A stretch of DNA of 54,769 nt, from positions 1 through 54,769 of the forward strand of contig WNDY01000031.1 of the NCBI GenBank assembly GCA_009914555.1, in the 5' to 3' direction. The position numbers and the translations under genes were made by a program. Positions 1 to 7,521 of this stretch are shown piece after piece. Within the stretch, counting starts at the first letter, position 1. Every line of letters begins with the position of its first letter. Origin of the DNA: Xylophilus sp. GTDB taxonomy: Bacteria; Pseudomonadota; Gammaproteobacteria; Burkholderiales; Burkholderiaceae_C. The notes under the pieces were generated by a model that was not told the DNA's origin, made no database searches, and saw nothing but the letters and a program-made list of their open reading frames with translations.

Positions 1-99
1 AGGGGCTGAGCCATGGGTCCATGGGCCAACCGGGGGGGCCTCCGGCGGCCTGGCAGGGGCCTGATAGATCAACAGCCAGAAACCAGTTCACCAACCGCC

Positions 100-249
100 T
101 CACACACAGAAATACTGACAGCCCCCGCGCGAAGCCTGCTCCCACCCCGCTGGAAGCAGGTGCTCGACGACTTCCCATTCCGGTCGGCCTGACTCCAGTT
201 CGTCCAGGCCCCACCAGTCCTCGGCCAATTGCACTTGCTCATCTTTCAT
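100..249 (-). pseudogene. possible 5' fragment of an IS4-like transposase
   Basis: A 49-codon open frame on the minus strand reads as ordinary protein, not as a GC-rich shadow: it is rich in Trp, Glu and Asp. It contains LLPAGWEQA near residue 31, which resembles the start of IS4-family transposases (LLPxGWxxxAREhGA). The resemblance then breaks off and the frame ends in an unrelated tail (CQYFCV). I see no inverted repeats and no downstream transposase domain, so at best this is a remnant upstream of rluC. The identification is by memory of the family pattern and is uncertain. The rest of 1-293 shows no other gene; it may hold the divergent leader of a gene beyond the window edge. Confidence 0.3.
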
Positions 250-293
250 AGGGCCGAAGTTTGCCACGACCCTAGTCATACCAGTTAGCGCTT

Positions 294-1343
294 ATGAACA
301 AACGCCCGCGTTCCGCACGGCCGCCCGAAGGGCCGTATACCCCAGCCGAAGGCGGGGGTGTTTCGGCAGGAACGGCGGGGTCGGCCCCGGCCGTCCGCAG
401 CGTCGTCGCCGACGAGAACTCCGCCGGCCAGCGGCTCGACAACTTCCTGTTGCGCGAATTGAAGGGCGTGCCCAAGACGCATGTCTACCGCATCATCCGC
501 AGCGGCGAAGTCCGCATCAACAAGGCCCGCGCCGCGGCCGACAGCCGGCTGGCCGAAGGCGACGTGGTGCGCGTGCCGCCGGTGCGCGTGGCCGAGCGGC
601 CGGCCGGCAACGCGGCCGCGAACGCGCCGGCGCGCGAGTTCCCGCTGCTGCGCGAAGACGAGGTGCTGATCGCGCTCGACAAGCCCGCCGGCACGGCGGT
701 GCACGGCGGCAGCGGCGTGAGCTCGGGCGTGATCGAGCAGCTGCGCCGTGCCCGGCCGGCAGCAAAGTTCCTCGAACTGGTGCACCGGCTCGACCGCGAG
801 ACCTCGGGCATCCTGCTGGTGGCCAAGAAGCGCTCGGCGCTCACCCATCTGCAGGACCAGTTCCGCGAGCGCGAGACCGGCAAGACCTACCTGGCCCTGG
901 TCAGCGGCGCCTGGCCGGCCAAGCGCAAGGTGATCGACACGCCGCTGCACAAGTACCTGCTGCCCGACGGCGAGCGCCGCGTGCGCACCACCACGCCCGA
1001 CGACCCCGACGGCATGCGCTCCATCACACTGGTGCGGGTGCGCTCGACCTTCGCCGCCGACGCGGCGCGGGGCCTGCCGGCGCTGTCGCTGCTGGAGGTG
1101 ACGATCAAGACCGGCCGCACCCACCAGATCCGGGTGCACCTCGCCTCCTGCAGCCATCCGATCGCGGGCGACGACAAGTACGGCGACTTCGCGCTCAACC
1201 GCACGCTGGCGCAGCAGGGCCTGCGCCGCATGTTCCTGCATGCCTGGCGGCTACAGTTCAACCATCCCCGCAGCGGCGAGCGCATCGCGCTCGAAGCCGC
1301 GCTGCCCGACGAACTCCAGCGATTCCTTCCTGCCCATGGCTGA
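294..1343 (+). CDS. rluC: 23S rRNA pseudouridine synthase, RluC/RluD family
   Basis: Converts specific uridines of 23S rRNA to pseudouridine during large-subunit assembly; in E. coli RluC modifies positions 955, 2504 and 2580. The 349-residue product has an S4 RNA-binding domain at about residues 46-95. The RluA-family catalytic motif HRLDRETSG follows, with Asp167 as nucleophile, and the GRTHQIRVH motif lies near residue 275. The first 35 residues are a low-complexity extension before the S4 domain. The ATG at 294 is the first in frame, but no strong ribosome-binding site precedes it, so a later start is possible. The stop overlaps the next gene by 8 nt, implying co-translation. RluC rather than RluD is inferred from S4 type and gene context. 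Confidence 0.9.
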   Translation: MNKRPRSARPPEGPYTPAEGGGVSAGTAGSAPAVRSVVADENSAGQRLDNFLLRELKGVPKTHVYRIIRSGEVRINKARAAADSRLAEGDVVRVPPVRVAERPAGNAAANAPAREFPLLREDEVLIALDKPAGTAVHGGSGVSSGVIEQLRRARPAAKFLELVHRLDRETSGILLVAKKRSALTHLQDQFRERETGKTYLALVSGAWPAKRKVIDTPLHKYLLPDGERRVRTTTPDDPDGMRSITLVRVRSTFAADAARGLPALSLLEVTIKTGRTHQIRVHLASCSHPIAGDDKYGDFALNRTLAQQGLRRMFLHAWRLQFNHPRSGERIALEAALPDELQRFLPAHG

Positions 1344-2001
1344 TACCCCGCGCCGTTTCGACCTCATCGCCTTCGACTGGGACGGCACGCTCTACGACTC
1401 CACCGGCATCATCGTGCGCTGCATCCAGGAGGCGGTGCGCGACGTCGGCGGCGCCGTGCCGACCGAGCGCGCCGCCGCCTACGTGATCGGCATGAGCCTG
1501 CACCAGGCGCTGGCCCATGCGGCGCCCGACGTGCCGCCCGAGAAGTACCCGCAGCTCGGCCAGCGCTACCGCTTCCACTACGCGCGCCACCAGGACGACC
1601 TGAGCCTGTTTCCCGGCGTGCTGCCGCTGCTGGGCGACCTCAAGGCCCGCGGCTACCTGCTGGCCGTGGCCACGGGAAAAAGCCGGCGCGGCTTGAACGA
1701 AGTGCTCGGCTCGGTCGAGCTGCGCGGTGCCTTCGACGGCTCGCGCACCGCCGACGAGACGGCCGGCAAGCCGCATCCGCTGATGCTCCAGGAACTGCAG
1801 GCCGAGTTCGGCGTCGCGCCCGGGCGGCTGCTGATGGTCGGCGACACCACCCACGACCTGCAGATGGCCGCCAGCGCCGGCAGCCCGAGCGTCGGCGTGA
1901 GCTACGGCGCGCACGAGCCCGATGCCTTCCATGCCTATGCGCCGTTGGCCGTCGTGCATTCGGTGGCTGAGCTGCATGCGTGGCTGCGCGACAACGGCTG
2001 A
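1336..2001 (+). CDS. HAD-family phosphatase (phosphoglycolate phosphatase-like)
   Basis: A 221-residue haloacid dehalogenase hydrolase of subfamily IA. Motif I is DWDGT with Asp14 (nucleophile) and Asp16 (acid/base). Motif II is the Thr of VATGKSRRG, motif III the Lys of GKPHP, and motif IV GDTTHDLQMA, which holds the Mg2+-binding Asp. The overall pattern is that of Gph-like enzymes, which dephosphorylate 2-phosphoglycolate or other small phosphosugars; the true substrate cannot be read from sequence. The start ATG lies inside the end of rluC (8-nt overlap), consistent with an operon. In related genomes I recall a Rieske [2Fe-2S] protein gene directly downstream; none is present here. Confidence 0.88.
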   Translation: MADTPRRFDLIAFDWDGTLYDSTGIIVRCIQEAVRDVGGAVPTERAAAYVIGMSLHQALAHAAPDVPPEKYPQLGQRYRFHYARHQDDLSLFPGVLPLLGDLKARGYLLAVATGKSRRGLNEVLGSVELRGAFDGSRTADETAGKPHPLMLQELQAEFGVAPGRLLMVGDTTHDLQMAASAGSPSVGVSYGAHEPDAFHAYAPLAVVHSVAELHAWLRDNG

Positions 2002-2029
2002 GCGTACGCCAAGGAGCATCCACGCCATC

Positions 2030-2123
2030 GGCCGCTTGCGGCCTGCATGTCGCTGGCATACTGCCCATGGTTGCGGCCGAAGGCCGCCTTCCATCCGTTT
2101 TCGACCGTGCGGCCTGCGGCCGC
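2030..2123. repeat. three consecutive GCGGCC/GGCCGC mini-hairpins
   Basis: The 129-nt gap between the HAD gene and the S49 peptidase holds three perfect 6-bp hairpins built from the same arms. They are GGCCGC-tt-GCGGCC (2030-2043), GCGGCC-gaa-GGCCGC (2073-2087) and GCGGCC-tgc-GGCCGC (2109-2123). The last ends 7 nt before the presumed peptidase ATG, where a Shine-Dalgarno sequence would be expected and none is seen. An AAGGAG at 2011-2016 has no start codon at proper distance. The hairpins could act in transcript stability or translation control, or be the scar of a lost gene. Confidence 0.6.
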
Positions 2124-2130
2124 GCCTGCC

Positions 2131-3195
2131 ATGACCACACCGACGCCTCCCGAACCCCCCCACCACGAACCGCAGCCGCCCGACATCTGGGCCGAGGACG
2201 CTGCCGTGCCCGACGCCGGCCGGGCCTCCGCCGGCCCGCGTGCAGAGGCCGCCGCCGCAGCCGCCCGCGACGGCGCGTGGGAGCGCGCCACGCTCGAAAA
2301 GCTCGCCTTCGCCGCGCTGGCCGAGCAGCGCGCCGCGCGCCGCTGGCGCAACACGGTGCGCCTGGGCTGGCTGGTCTTCCTGGCCATCGTCGCCTGGGCC
2401 GTGCTGGGCCGCACTGCGCCAGCCACCGACAAGACCACGGCCCACACCGCCGTGATCGACGTCAAGGGCGAGATCGCCTCGGGCGCCGAGGCCAGCGCCG
2501 AATTCGTCGTGGCCGCCATGCGCACCGCCGTCGAGGACTCGGGCGCCCAGGCCGTCGTGCTGCTCATCAACTCGCCCGGCGGCAGCCCGGTGCAGGCGGG
2601 CATCATCAACGACGAGATCGTGCGCTTAAAGGCCAAGTACAAGAAGCCGGTCTACGCAGTGGTGGAGGAGTCCTGCACCTCGGCGGCCTACTACATCGCC
2701 TCGGCGGCCGACCAGATCTTCGTCGACAAGGCCAGCATCGTCGGCAGCATCGGCGTGCTGATGGACGGCTTCGGCTTCACCGGCGTGATGGACAAGCTCG
2801 GCATTGAGCGCCGCCTGCTCACCGCCGGCGAGAACAAGGGCTTCCTCGACCCGTTCTCGCCGCAGAACGAGCAGCAGCGCCAGTACGCGCTGACCATGCT
2901 CGGCCAGATCCACCGGCAGTTCATCGATGTGGTCAAAAAGGGCCGCGGCGCGCGCCTGAAGGAAACGCCCGAACTCTTCAGCGGCCTGTTCTGGACCGGC
3001 CAGCAGGCGGTGGAGATGGGCCTGGCCGACCACCTGGGCAACGTCGACTACGTCGCGCGCGAAGTCGTCAAGGCCGAGGAGATCGTCGACTACACCCGCC
3101 GCGACAACGTGGCCGAGCGCCTGGCCAAGAAGTTCGGCGCCGCAATGGGCGAGGGCTCGCTGCGCGCCCTGCGCAGTCTGCCGATCATCCACTAG
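2131..3195 (+). CDS. sppA: S49 family signal peptide peptidase (SppA-like, short form)
   Basis: Membrane-anchored serine protease that cleaves leftover signal peptides and membrane fragments. The product is 354 residues from ATG 2131, with a proline-rich cytoplasmic N-terminus and one membrane span at about residues 77-92. The S49 domain follows, with NSPGGSP at 147-153. The Ser-Lys dyad is predicted as Ser184 and Lys236. Their 52-residue spacing matches my memory of B. subtilis SppA (Ser147/Lys199). The residues around the serine read TSAAYY instead of the usual ASGGYY/ASGAYY, an unusual but conservative change. The start is uncertain: GTG at 2107 and ATG at 2047 are in frame upstream. The TAG stop is part of the first box of repeat element A. 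Confidence 0.88.
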   Translation: MTTPTPPEPPHHEPQPPDIWAEDAAVPDAGRASAGPRAEAAAAAARDGAWERATLEKLAFAALAEQRAARRWRNTVRLGWLVFLAIVAWAVLGRTAPATDKTTAHTAVIDVKGEIASGAEASAEFVVAAMRTAVEDSGAQAVVLLINSPGGSPVQAGIINDEIVRLKAKYKKPVYAVVEESCTSAAYYIASAADQIFVDKASIVGSIGVLMDGFGFTGVMDKLGIERRLLTAGENKGFLDPFSPQNEQQRQYALTMLGQIHRQFIDVVKKGRGARLKETPELFSGLFWTGQQAVEMGLADHLGNVDYVAREVVKAEEIVDYTRRDNVAERLAKKFGAAMGEGSLRALRSLPIIH

Positions 3196-3256
3196 GGGGT
3201 ATGACCTTGAGCCCCGCGCAGAGCGGGCGCCTGGAAGTCGCAGGGTAGGGAGTATG
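3195..3256 (+). repeat. paired-box intergenic element, copy A
   Basis: Box 1 GGGGGTATG at 3195-3203 overlaps the sppA stop codon. Box 2 GGGAGTATG is at 3248-3256. The box T residues (3200 and 3253) are 53 nt apart. Between them lies a GC hairpin, GCCCCGC / GCGGGC. See copies B-H for the family. Confidence 0.7.
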
Positions 3257-3372
3257 CTGGTGGACGTCCTGACCCGCGCCGGGCTCGAACCCGGCGGCTT
3301 CCGGGCCAGCTTCGACAAGGTGCGCGCGGCCTCCGGCAGCTGCTCGCGCCCGCATGCCCCCGTCCGCGCCGG
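3257..3372. other. short spacer without a supported gene
   Basis: This stretch lies between copy A and the end of the toxin gene. A plus-strand frame from ATG 3254 runs into the toxin gene, but I recognise no family in it and it lacks a clear ribosome-binding site. A small stem with loop TCGA (GCCGGGCTCGAACCCGGC, 3278-3295) is visible. It recalls a tRNA T-arm, but no tRNA surrounds it. Confidence 0.4.
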
Positions 3373-3786
3373 TCAATGCGGCTGTGCGCGGAATGGGTTG
3401 CGCAGGGTCAGCTGGCCCCGCACCCGCAGGCCGTCGTGCATGTCCTCGCTGTAGAGCGTGTCCGCATCGGCCAGCAGCGCGGCGGCCACGACCATCGCGT
3501 CATAGACCTGGAGCCGGTGCCGCTCGGCCAGCTGGCGGCCCAGGTCGTGGGTGGCTTCGGTCAAAGGCACCACCTCGCAGTTCGCGCGCACCAGCGCCAG
3601 CAAGGTATCCGTCTGCGGCCAGCTTGCGCGGAACTTGCGGGTCGAGACGTTGACGACTTCGTTGAGCACCTGGACGCTCACGATGCCGCCCGCCCGCAGC
3701 AGGGTATTGGCCCGGTCGGCCTTCGCGGTGTCGTTCGACACCAGATGCAGCAAGGTGTTGCTGTCGAAGAACGGCGAGCCCGTCAT
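3373..3786 (-). CDS. vapC: PIN-domain toxin, VapC family
   Basis: Probable ribonuclease toxin of a type II toxin-antitoxin pair; VapC enzymes cut tRNA or rRNA when freed from the antitoxin. It is 137 residues, the usual PIN size. The acidic residues expected to bind Mg2+ are Asp8 (FFDSN), Glu43 (LNEVVN), Asp96 (YDAMVV) and Asp115 (EDMHDG), so the active site looks intact. The start ATG overlaps the antitoxin stop by 4 nt (ATGA), so the toxin is translationally coupled and made after the antitoxin. The pair lies downstream of sppA and convergent with it, in a place where related genomes normally have other genes; acquisition is likely. Confidence 0.85.
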   Translation of the reverse strand: MTGSPFFDSNTLLHLVSNDTAKADRANTLLRAGGIVSVQVLNEVVNVSTRKFRASWPQTDTLLALVRANCEVVPLTEATHDLGRQLAERHRLQVYDAMVVAAALLADADTLYSEDMHDGLRVRGQLTLRNPFRAQPH

Positions 3787-4037
3787 GGCTCGTCGTGGAG
3801 AGAGGGATCGCGCGCATTGGCTTCTGCGCGGTCGAACTTGAAGTCCGCAGGCATCAGGCCGCGCATCGCGCGCACGCGCGCCCACAGTTCCTCGACGTCG
3901 GGCTTCTTCTCCACAGACAGCGATCGCGTGCCTGCGACATGCAGGGCGATGTCGTCCCCGTCCTTCAGCTGCAGGGCCTGCACCACGGAGGCGGGCAGGC
4001 GCACGGCTAGGCTGTTGCCCCACTTGGCGACTTTCAT
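3783..4037 (-). CDS. vapB: AbrB/MazE-type antitoxin
   Basis: 84-residue antitoxin whose first 45 residues form a swapped-hairpin AbrB/SpoVT DNA-binding domain (MKVAKWGNSLAVRLPASVV pattern). The acidic, Trp-containing C-terminal half is expected to wrap the PIN toxin. The start is firm: AAGGAG lies about 10 nt upstream. Immediately upstream is a perfect inverted repeat that fits an autoregulatory operator. The gene overlaps the toxin gene by 4 nt. Confidence 0.87.
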   Translation of the reverse strand: MKVAKWGNSLAVRLPASVVQALQLKDGDDIALHVAGTRSLSVEKKPDVEELWARVRAMRGLMPADFKFDRAEANARDPSLHDEP

Positions 4038-4055
4038 AGATAGCGGACTCCTTCT

Positions 4056-4083
4056 GGATATACGGAAAGAAAATTGTATATCC
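4056..4083 (-). promoter_or_regulatory. inverted-repeat operator of the first vapBC pair
   Basis: GGATATAC (4056-4063) and GTATATCC (4076-4083) form a perfect 8-bp inverted repeat with a 12-nt A/T-rich spacer, 19 nt upstream of the antitoxin start. It is far more A/T-rich than the surroundings and overlaps a TATACAAT-like -10 on the minus strand. This is the usual layout for binding by an AbrB-type antitoxin and toxin complex. No convincing -35 is seen. Confidence 0.65.
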
Positions 4084-4296
4084 TGTAGGGCGAACCCCAT
4101 GCTCCAGCGGGGCCGGCCGCCGTCATCGGCTTCGCCGCGCGCGCTCTGGTGCCGAGATACGCCACGTATTCCGCACGCCGCCGTCAGCGAGCTGATGCTG
4201 GTGTTGATCGTCGGAGCCCTCGCATCCCCTGCTGCCCTGGTGGAAGTGGGGAGGGATGGTGGCAGGAGGCTTGTATCCGCCCGAAGGCCCGGCAGT

Positions 4297-5445
4297 TCAG
4301 CCGCGCGGCGGCGCCAGCGCCCGCCGCGCCGTCGCCGCCAGCACCACCGCGAACAGCACCACCAGCCACAGCCCGGTCGCCAGCGACGTGGCATGTGCCA
4401 CGAAGCCGATGACCGGCGGCCCGGTCATGAAGCCCAGATAGCCCAGCGACGCGACCTGGGCGATGCCGTGCGCCGGCGGCACGCCCGGCACCTTCGATGC
4501 CGCGGCGAACAGCACCGGCACCACGTTGGCGAAACCCACGCCCACCAGCGCAAAGCCGGCCCGCGCCACCCACGGATGGCTGACCAGCAGCAGCACGGCC
4601 ATCGCCGCGGCCGCCAGCGCCGCGCTGCCCCGCAGCAGCGTGGCCGGCGCCACGCGCGCACGGACTGGGTCGCCGACGAAGCGGGTCAGCGCCATCGCGG
4701 CCGAGAAGCTCGCATAGGCGAGCGCGGCCTGCTCCTGCGGGCTGCCGAGTTCCTGGTGCCGATACAACACGCTCCAGTCGTACATCGCGCCCTCGGCGAT
4801 CAGGCCCAGGCCGGCCAGGCCGCCGAGCAGCAGAAGCGCGCCGCGCGGCAGGTGGAATCCGTGTGCGGCGGCTTCGTCGCCGGCGTGTTCGACCGGCGGC
4901 AGCAGGTGCCGGGCGACCAGGCCCATCGCCAGCAGCAGCACCGCGGCCACGCCGGCCAGATGCGCCTGCGGCCACCGCAGCAGCACGCCGCCGGCCAGCG
5001 CGCCGGCCATGCCGCCGATGCTGAACATGCCGTGGATGCCGCTCATCAGCGGGCGGCCGCGCCGCTCTTCGAGCGCCGACGCCTCGGCGTTGACGGCCAC
5101 GTCGATCAGCCCGTTGGCTGCGCCGAACAGCACCAGCAGCCCGAACAGCGCCGCGGTGCCCGGCATCGCCAGCAGCAGCGCGAGGCCCAGGCACATGCCG
5201 GCGGCGCCGGCAACGATGACCGCGCGCGGCCCCCAGCGGCCGATCGCGCGGCCGGCCTGCGTCAGCCCGGCCAGCGAGCCGACCCCCGCGGCCAGCAGCG
5301 CGATGCCGAGGCCGGCTTCGTCCAGGCCGTAGCGCGCCCGCACGGTGGGTATGTGCACGCCCCAGGTGGCGAAGGCGAATCCGACGCAGAAGAACTGCGC
5401 CCGCGCCGCGTGGGTGGCGGCGCGGTCCCGCATGGATTCGCTCAT
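4297..5445 (-). CDS. MFS transporter (YbjJ-like)
   Basis: 382-residue integral membrane protein with about 12 hydrophobic segments. The N-terminal signature (FFCVGFAFATWGVHIPTVR, then a long helix and GRAIGRWGPRAV) is that of the YbjJ-like branch of the major facilitator superfamily; the substrate is unknown. The start overlaps the stop of the upstream methyltransferase gene by 4 nt, so the two are probably co-translated. The preceding 210 nt on its 3' side (4084-4296) contain nothing I can identify. Confidence 0.82.
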   Translation of the reverse strand: MSESMRDRAATHAARAQFFCVGFAFATWGVHIPTVRARYGLDEAGLGIALLAAGVGSLAGLTQAGRAIGRWGPRAVIVAGAAGMCLGLALLLAMPGTAALFGLLVLFGAANGLIDVAVNAEASALEERRGRPLMSGIHGMFSIGGMAGALAGGVLLRWPQAHLAGVAAVLLLAMGLVARHLLPPVEHAGDEAAAHGFHLPRGALLLLGGLAGLGLIAEGAMYDWSVLYRHQELGSPQEQAALAYASFSAAMALTRFVGDPVRARVAPATLLRGSAALAAAAMAVLLLVSHPWVARAGFALVGVGFANVVPVLFAAASKVPGVPPAHGIAQVASLGYLGFMTGPPVIGFVAHATSLATGLWLVVLFAVVLAATARRALAPPRG

Positions 5446-6224
5446 CGTCCGATGGCGAACACCGCCGGTGTCGCGTTGTCGGGCGCGCCGGCGGCGGCGT
5501 CGCGCTTCCAGTCCTTGACGGTGGCGCTGCGCGTCGCCGCGGTCGGCAGCGTCAGGCCGTGGCTCACCGCGAGGCGGGTGTTGTGCTGGAGCGTGCCGAG
5601 CAGCGCCGCCAGCAGCGCGGCATTGCGGTAGGGCGTCTCGATGAAGAGCTGGGTCTGGCCGGTCTTGAGCGCCATCGATTCGAGTGCGCGGATGCGCGCG
5701 GCGCGCTCGGCTGCGTCCTGCGGCAGGTAGCCGACGAAGGCGAATTCCTGCCCGTTGAGCCCGCTCGCGGCCAGCGCCAGCAGCAGCGAGACCGGGCCGA
5801 CCAGCGGCACGACGGCCAGCCCCAGGTCGTGTGCGGCGCGCACCACCGAGGCGCCGGGGTCGGCCACGGCCGGCATGCCGGCTTCGCTGACCAGGCCGAC
5901 GTCGTGGCCGGCCAGCGCCGGGGCGAGCAGCGGCCGGGCGTCGAAGCTGCCGGCCTGGTGGTCGCCCTTCTTGTGCACGGCGCGCGGCAGCTCGGTGATC
6001 TGCTGCTCCTGGATCGGCGCGGCCAGCGGGAGCAGCGCGTCGATGCGCTTTAAATAGGCGCGGGTGGTCCTGGCGTTCTCGGCGATCCAGTGGGTCAGCC
6101 GGGCCGCCGTGCGCAGGGTGGCGTCGGGCAGGGCGTCGGCCAGCGGCGCCTGCGCGGCACAGCCGAAGTCGAGCGGCGCGGGAACGAGAAGGAGCCTGCC
6201 GTGCGGAGGGTCGGATTGGGTCAT
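5442..6224 (-). CDS. tetrapyrrole-type SAM methyltransferase (RsmI paralogue)
   Basis: 260-residue S-adenosylmethionine-dependent methylase of the RsmI/CobA fold. It has GLVSEAGMPAVADPGASVV in the SAM-binding region, followed by VGPVSLLLALAASGL and FVGYLP. True RsmI 2'-O-methylates C1402 of 16S rRNA. This shorter relative next to maf is common in Burkholderiales and may have a different target. The start ATG at 6224 is adjacent to paired-box element B, so its promoter or leader contains that element. Downstream it overlaps the MFS gene by ATGA. Confidence 0.82.
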   Translation of the reverse strand: MTQSDPPHGRLLLVPAPLDFGCAAQAPLADALPDATLRTAARLTHWIAENARTTRAYLKRIDALLPLAAPIQEQQITELPRAVHKKGDHQAGSFDARPLLAPALAGHDVGLVSEAGMPAVADPGASVVRAAHDLGLAVVPLVGPVSLLLALAASGLNGQEFAFVGYLPQDAAERAARIRALESMALKTGQTQLFIETPYRNAALLAALLGTLQHNTRLAVSHGLTLPTAATRSATVKDWKRDAAAGAPDNATPAVFAIGR

Positions 6225-6225
6225 G

Positions 6226-6286
6226 GGGGGTATAGGCCGGTAGCCGGCAAAATACGCGCGCTTCAGGAACTCAGGTGGGGGGTATA
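6226..6286 (+). repeat. paired-box intergenic element, copy B
   Basis: Boxes GGGGGTATA at 6226-6234 and GGGGGTATA at 6278-6286; the T residues (6231, 6283) are 52 nt apart. A 5-bp stem GCCGG-tag-CCGGC follows box 1. The element fills the gap between maf and the methyltransferase, both on the minus strand. Box 2 is followed directly by the maf stop codon. Confidence 0.75.
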
Positions 6287-6287
6287 T

Positions 6288-6887
6288 TCAGAGCAGGTCG
6301 ATCCCGGCCTGCCGCAGCAGCCGGCAGGTGCGGATCAGCGGCAGGCCGATCAGCGCGGTCGGGTCGTCGTTGTCGATCGCGTCGAGCAGGGCGATGCCCA
6401 GGCCCTCGCTCTTGGCGCTGCCGGCGCAGTCGTAAGGCTGTTCGGCGCGCAGGTAGCGCTCGATCGCGTCGTCGCCCAGGTCGCGCAAGCGCACCCGCAC
6501 GGCGGCCAGATCCTGCGCCGCGAAGCCGGTGGCATGGCAGACGACAGCCACGGCGGTCTGGAACACGACGGTTTGGCCGCGCATGCGGCGCAGTTGCGCC
6601 ACGGCGCGTGCGTGCGTGCCCGGTTTGCCCAGGGGCTCGCCGTCGAGGTCGGCCACCTGGTCGGAGCCGATCACTATCGCCTCGGGAAAGCGCGCCGCCA
6701 CGGCATGCGCCTTGGCCAGTGCCAGCCGCGCGGCCAGGGCGGCGGGCGCCTCGCCGGGCGCGGGGGTTTCGTCGACCTCCGGGCCGGCGACGTCGAAGGG
6801 CAGGCCGAGGCGGGCCAGCAGCTCGCGGCGGTAGCGCGAGGTCGAGCCCAGCACCAGCGGGCGATTCGGGGGGAGCGTTGCGGTCAT
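6288..6887 (-). CDS. yceF: Maf-family nucleotide pyrophosphatase, YceF type
   Basis: Hydrolyses modified nucleoside triphosphates; the E. coli YceF subfamily prefers 7-methyl-GTP. The 199-residue product starts at ATG 6887 (an upstream in-frame codon at 6917 is less likely because LVLGSTSRYRRELL should lie near the N-terminus). Motifs are GSTSRYRR (substrate loop), PEVDETP, IGSDQV with the catalytic Asp, and the C-terminal CAGSAKSEGLGIALL. The last three match YceF better than the dTTP/UTP-type Maf. Only 38 nt separate it from the divergent yceD, so both promoters lie there. Confidence 0.9.
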   Translation of the reverse strand: MTATLPPNRPLVLGSTSRYRRELLARLGLPFDVAGPEVDETPAPGEAPAALAARLALAKAHAVAARFPEAIVIGSDQVADLDGEPLGKPGTHARAVAQLRRMRGQTVVFQTAVAVVCHATGFAAQDLAAVRVRLRDLGDDAIERYLRAEQPYDCAGSAKSEGLGIALLDAIDNDDPTALIGLPLIRTCRLLRQAGIDLL

Positions 6888-6925
6888 TCGCCGATTCTCG
6901 CCGCTGCCGCCGTACACTGAACGGG

Positions 6926-7483
6926 ATGAGTGCCTCCGAGACCGATCCCGTCCGCCTGGACATCCAGGCCTTCATCCGCAACGGCCGCCATGCCGAGGGC
7001 GTGGCGCCGCTGGCCCGTTTCACCCGCCTGGCCGAAGACCTGGAGTCCAGCGCCGATCCGCAGCCGGTGCGCTGGAGCGCCGCCGGCCGGTCGCTGCCGG
7101 TGACCGGCGGCGAGCCCGAATCCTGGCTGCGCCTGCATGTCGAGGCCGTGCTGCCGCTGACCTGCCAACGCTGCCTGGGTCCGGTCGATGTGCCGGTCGT
7201 GATCGACCGCGACTTCCGCTTCGTCGCCACCGAGGAGCAGGCCCTGGCCGAGGACGACGACACCGACGACGAACTGCTGGTGCTCTCGCGCGAATTCAAC
7301 CTGCTCGACCTGATCGAGGACGAGCTGATTCTGGACCTGCCGGCCGTGCCGCGCCACGACGTCTGCCCGGTGCCGGTCAGGCTCTCGGTCGAGGATGCGG
7401 ACTTTGCCCAGGCCGAGGCCGAGCAGCCCCATCCGTTCGCCGGCCTGGCCGCGCTGCGCGGCAGGAAGGACAGCGGTTCCTGA
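6926..7483 (+). CDS. yceD: YceD/DUF177 family protein
   Basis: 185-residue protein of the DUF177 family, almost always encoded directly upstream of rpmF. It has the family's CQRCL motif (LTCQRCLGPV, about residue 77) and a later lone Cys (HDVCPVPV), possibly a metal site. The middle is very acidic (AEDDDTDDELLV). Family members affect 23S rRNA accumulation in bacteria and plants, so a role in ribosome assembly is inferred. The start ATG 6926 is the first ATG after the divergent maf start. Confidence 0.88.
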   Translation: MSASETDPVRLDIQAFIRNGRHAEGVAPLARFTRLAEDLESSADPQPVRWSAAGRSLPVTGGEPESWLRLHVEAVLPLTCQRCLGPVDVPVVIDRDFRFVATEEQALAEDDDTDDELLVLSREFNLLDLIEDELILDLPAVPRHDVCPVPVRLSVEDADFAQAEAEQPHPFAGLAALRGRKDSGS

Positions 7484-7493
7484 CGCGAGGTGT

Positions 7494-7521
7494 TTGCTCG
7501 CCCATGACGTTGGGTTAGAAT
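7494..7521 (+). promoter_or_regulatory. sigma-70-type promoter for rpmF
   Basis: TTGCTC (7494-7499) and TAGAAT (7516-7521) with a 16-nt spacer, 136 nt upstream of rpmF. The same TAGAAT(C) core recurs before acpP and in the lepA upstream region, suggesting the usual -10 of this organism. The remaining leader to 7656 is otherwise unannotated; the gap may include ribosomal-protein feedback signals that I cannot identify. Confidence 0.55.

Noticed and set aside
3278..3295. tRNA gene suggested by a T-arm-like stem-loop
   Set aside because: No acceptor, D or anticodon arms around it.
3376..5631. 751-codon open frame on the plus strand across the toxin-antitoxin, MFS and methylase genes
   Set aside because: Antisense to well-supported genes; composition is the Arg/His/Ala/Gln-rich pattern typical of the reverse complement of GC-rich coding DNA, with no domain.
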